This document shows, piece by piece, positions 63,493-64,000 of a stretch of DNA of 64,000 nt. Position 1 is the first letter of the stretch; each line of letters begins with the position of its first letter. The DNA is from Candidatus Methanogaster sp. (GTDB lineage: Archaea; Halobacteriota; Methanosarcinia; Methanosarcinales; Methanogasteraceae). A program made the translations under genes and the position numbers. The notes below the pieces were generated by a model. That model ran no database searches. It saw nothing but the letters and a program-made list of their open reading frames with translations, and had not been told where the DNA came from. The stretch covers positions 19,562 through 83,561 of the forward strand of contig PQXF01000004.1 in the NCBI GenBank assembly GCA_003194445.1, in the 5' to 3' direction.

Positions 63493-64000
63493 TTTGCATC
63501 CAAAAACTTCGTTTTCCTTTGGTGGCCCCTTCTCATAGTACACGAATGTCATTTTTTCGCCGCAATTTGGGCATGTTGGCGCCCATTTGTTTGGATTCTT
63601 AAGAAAATCATCAAATGTCGCTTGTCTTATACTTACCTGTAAGTATTTGGAGTATCTTCTTTTGATTCCACGGCTGTATGCTCCGTAATACCGTATCATT
63701 TTAAAATTCCGATCTGGAATGTGCTGAATCAACGCTTTAATGAATTCTCGCACCGTCATCGTCACAAAATGTCTCTTGCCATCATGGTCCCCGTACCAGA
63801 ACGTTACCGTTTTTCCATCATATCGATACAATCGTGTGTTTGCAACCGCTGGATGTCTGATATATCTGGCTACGTACTTTGCTATCCTCTTTTTATTTGT
63901 GATTCTGGATTCTTTTGGGAGATGCACATAGAATCCCTTGGGATATTCCTGGAAAAGTTGGTTTATGAGCACCGAATATACATCTTCCTTTGGAAGTGCT
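63448..64000 (-). mobile_element. IS91-type (Y2) transposase, C-terminal part, 5' end outside window
   Basis: The frame is open to the window end and the protein continues upstream of residue M at 63972. Conserved family sequence: KYVARYIRHPAVANTRLYRYDGKTVTFWY, RHFVTMTVREFIKALIQHIPDRNFKMIRYYGAYSRGIK, with a C-terminal zinc cluster (CPNCGEKMTF). It is the tyrosine/HUH transposase of IS91-like elements, which move by rolling-circle-like transposition and often carry off neighbouring DNA. The right end and the catalytic tyrosines are not visible. Confidence 0.85.

Noticed and set aside
1-64000. CRISPR array or cas genes
   Set aside because: No regularly spaced direct repeats of 24-40 bases with unique spacers and no Cas motifs were seen in the window.
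1-64000. Ribosomal RNA genes
   Set aside because: No stretch resembling conserved 16S, 23S or 5S sequence was found; only one tRNA fits a full cloverleaf.

Overview
The window reads as a chromosome segment of a methanogen-related euryarchaeon. The evidence is a sn-glycerol-1-phosphate dehydrogenase, a Trm1-type archaeal tRNA methyltransferase, a zinc-finger RPA with its COG3390 partner, an EF-2 fragment, a DUF2298 protein, a KaiC-like ATPase and, most telling, S-layer proteins with the 'S-layer family duplication domain' known from Methanosarcinales. Dockerin-type C-termini on surface proteins suggest a Methanosarcina-side, Syntropharchaeum- or ANME-like lineage; this placement is inference from gene content only.

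Layout. 0-10.3 kb: a DISARM-like defence locus (end of a SNF2/RapA-like protein, a large adenine methylase split by one frameshift, and a 1752-residue helicase-DUF1998 protein with a nuclease-like tail). 10.3-14.4 kb: a gene graveyard (broken kinase/P-loop protein, HsdM N-terminus, truncated RhuM, one intact RhuM, AlbA_2 remnant joined to the EF-2 C-terminus). 14.7-16.0 kb: an AAA/DUF4143 ATPase. 16.4-28.5 kb: RPA operon and S-layer region. A block made of the RPA 5' end, the divergent intergenic region and the S-layer start occurs complete or partial four times, with two intact S-layer genes, one S-layer pseudogene, a truncated HAD phosphatase and an Hrq1/MrfA-like helicase between the copies.

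28.7-30.8 kb: NIL-ferredoxin, CBS protein and RtcA. 30.9-34.2 kb: an A+T-rich island of four unrecognised genes bracketed by an egsA 3'-end remnant and the intact egsA. 35.3-36.9 kb: a type II-like Dam methylase/HNH endonuclease pair overlapping egsA. 37.3-44.0 kb: a minus-strand run of glutaredoxin, NrdD with a 489-residue intein, DnaK and a TIM-barrel isomerase, with ATGA overlaps at grx-nrdD and dnaK-isomerase. 44.0-45.2 kb: a tandem duplication of grx 5' end, tRNA-Arg(CCT) and antitoxin, in which each copy has lost different parts, plus a RelE toxin convergent with its antitoxin.

45.2-54.3 kb: mostly housekeeping genes (ArgB, membrane proteins, KaiC-like ATPase, aspartokinase, methyltransferase, cupredoxin-like lipoprotein, Trm1). 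54.4-62.0 kb: one 2.5-kilo-residue secreted protein with PKD, PQQ-propeller, DUF2341 and dockerin modules. It is flanked by two copies, in opposite orientation, of a divergent pair of small winged-helix genes; the right copy abuts an IS91-type transposase cut by the window end.

The window combines information-processing and biosynthesis genes with two DNA-modification defence loci, a modular cell surface and many partial duplications. Most odd features come from segmental duplication followed by decay of different parts of each copy.
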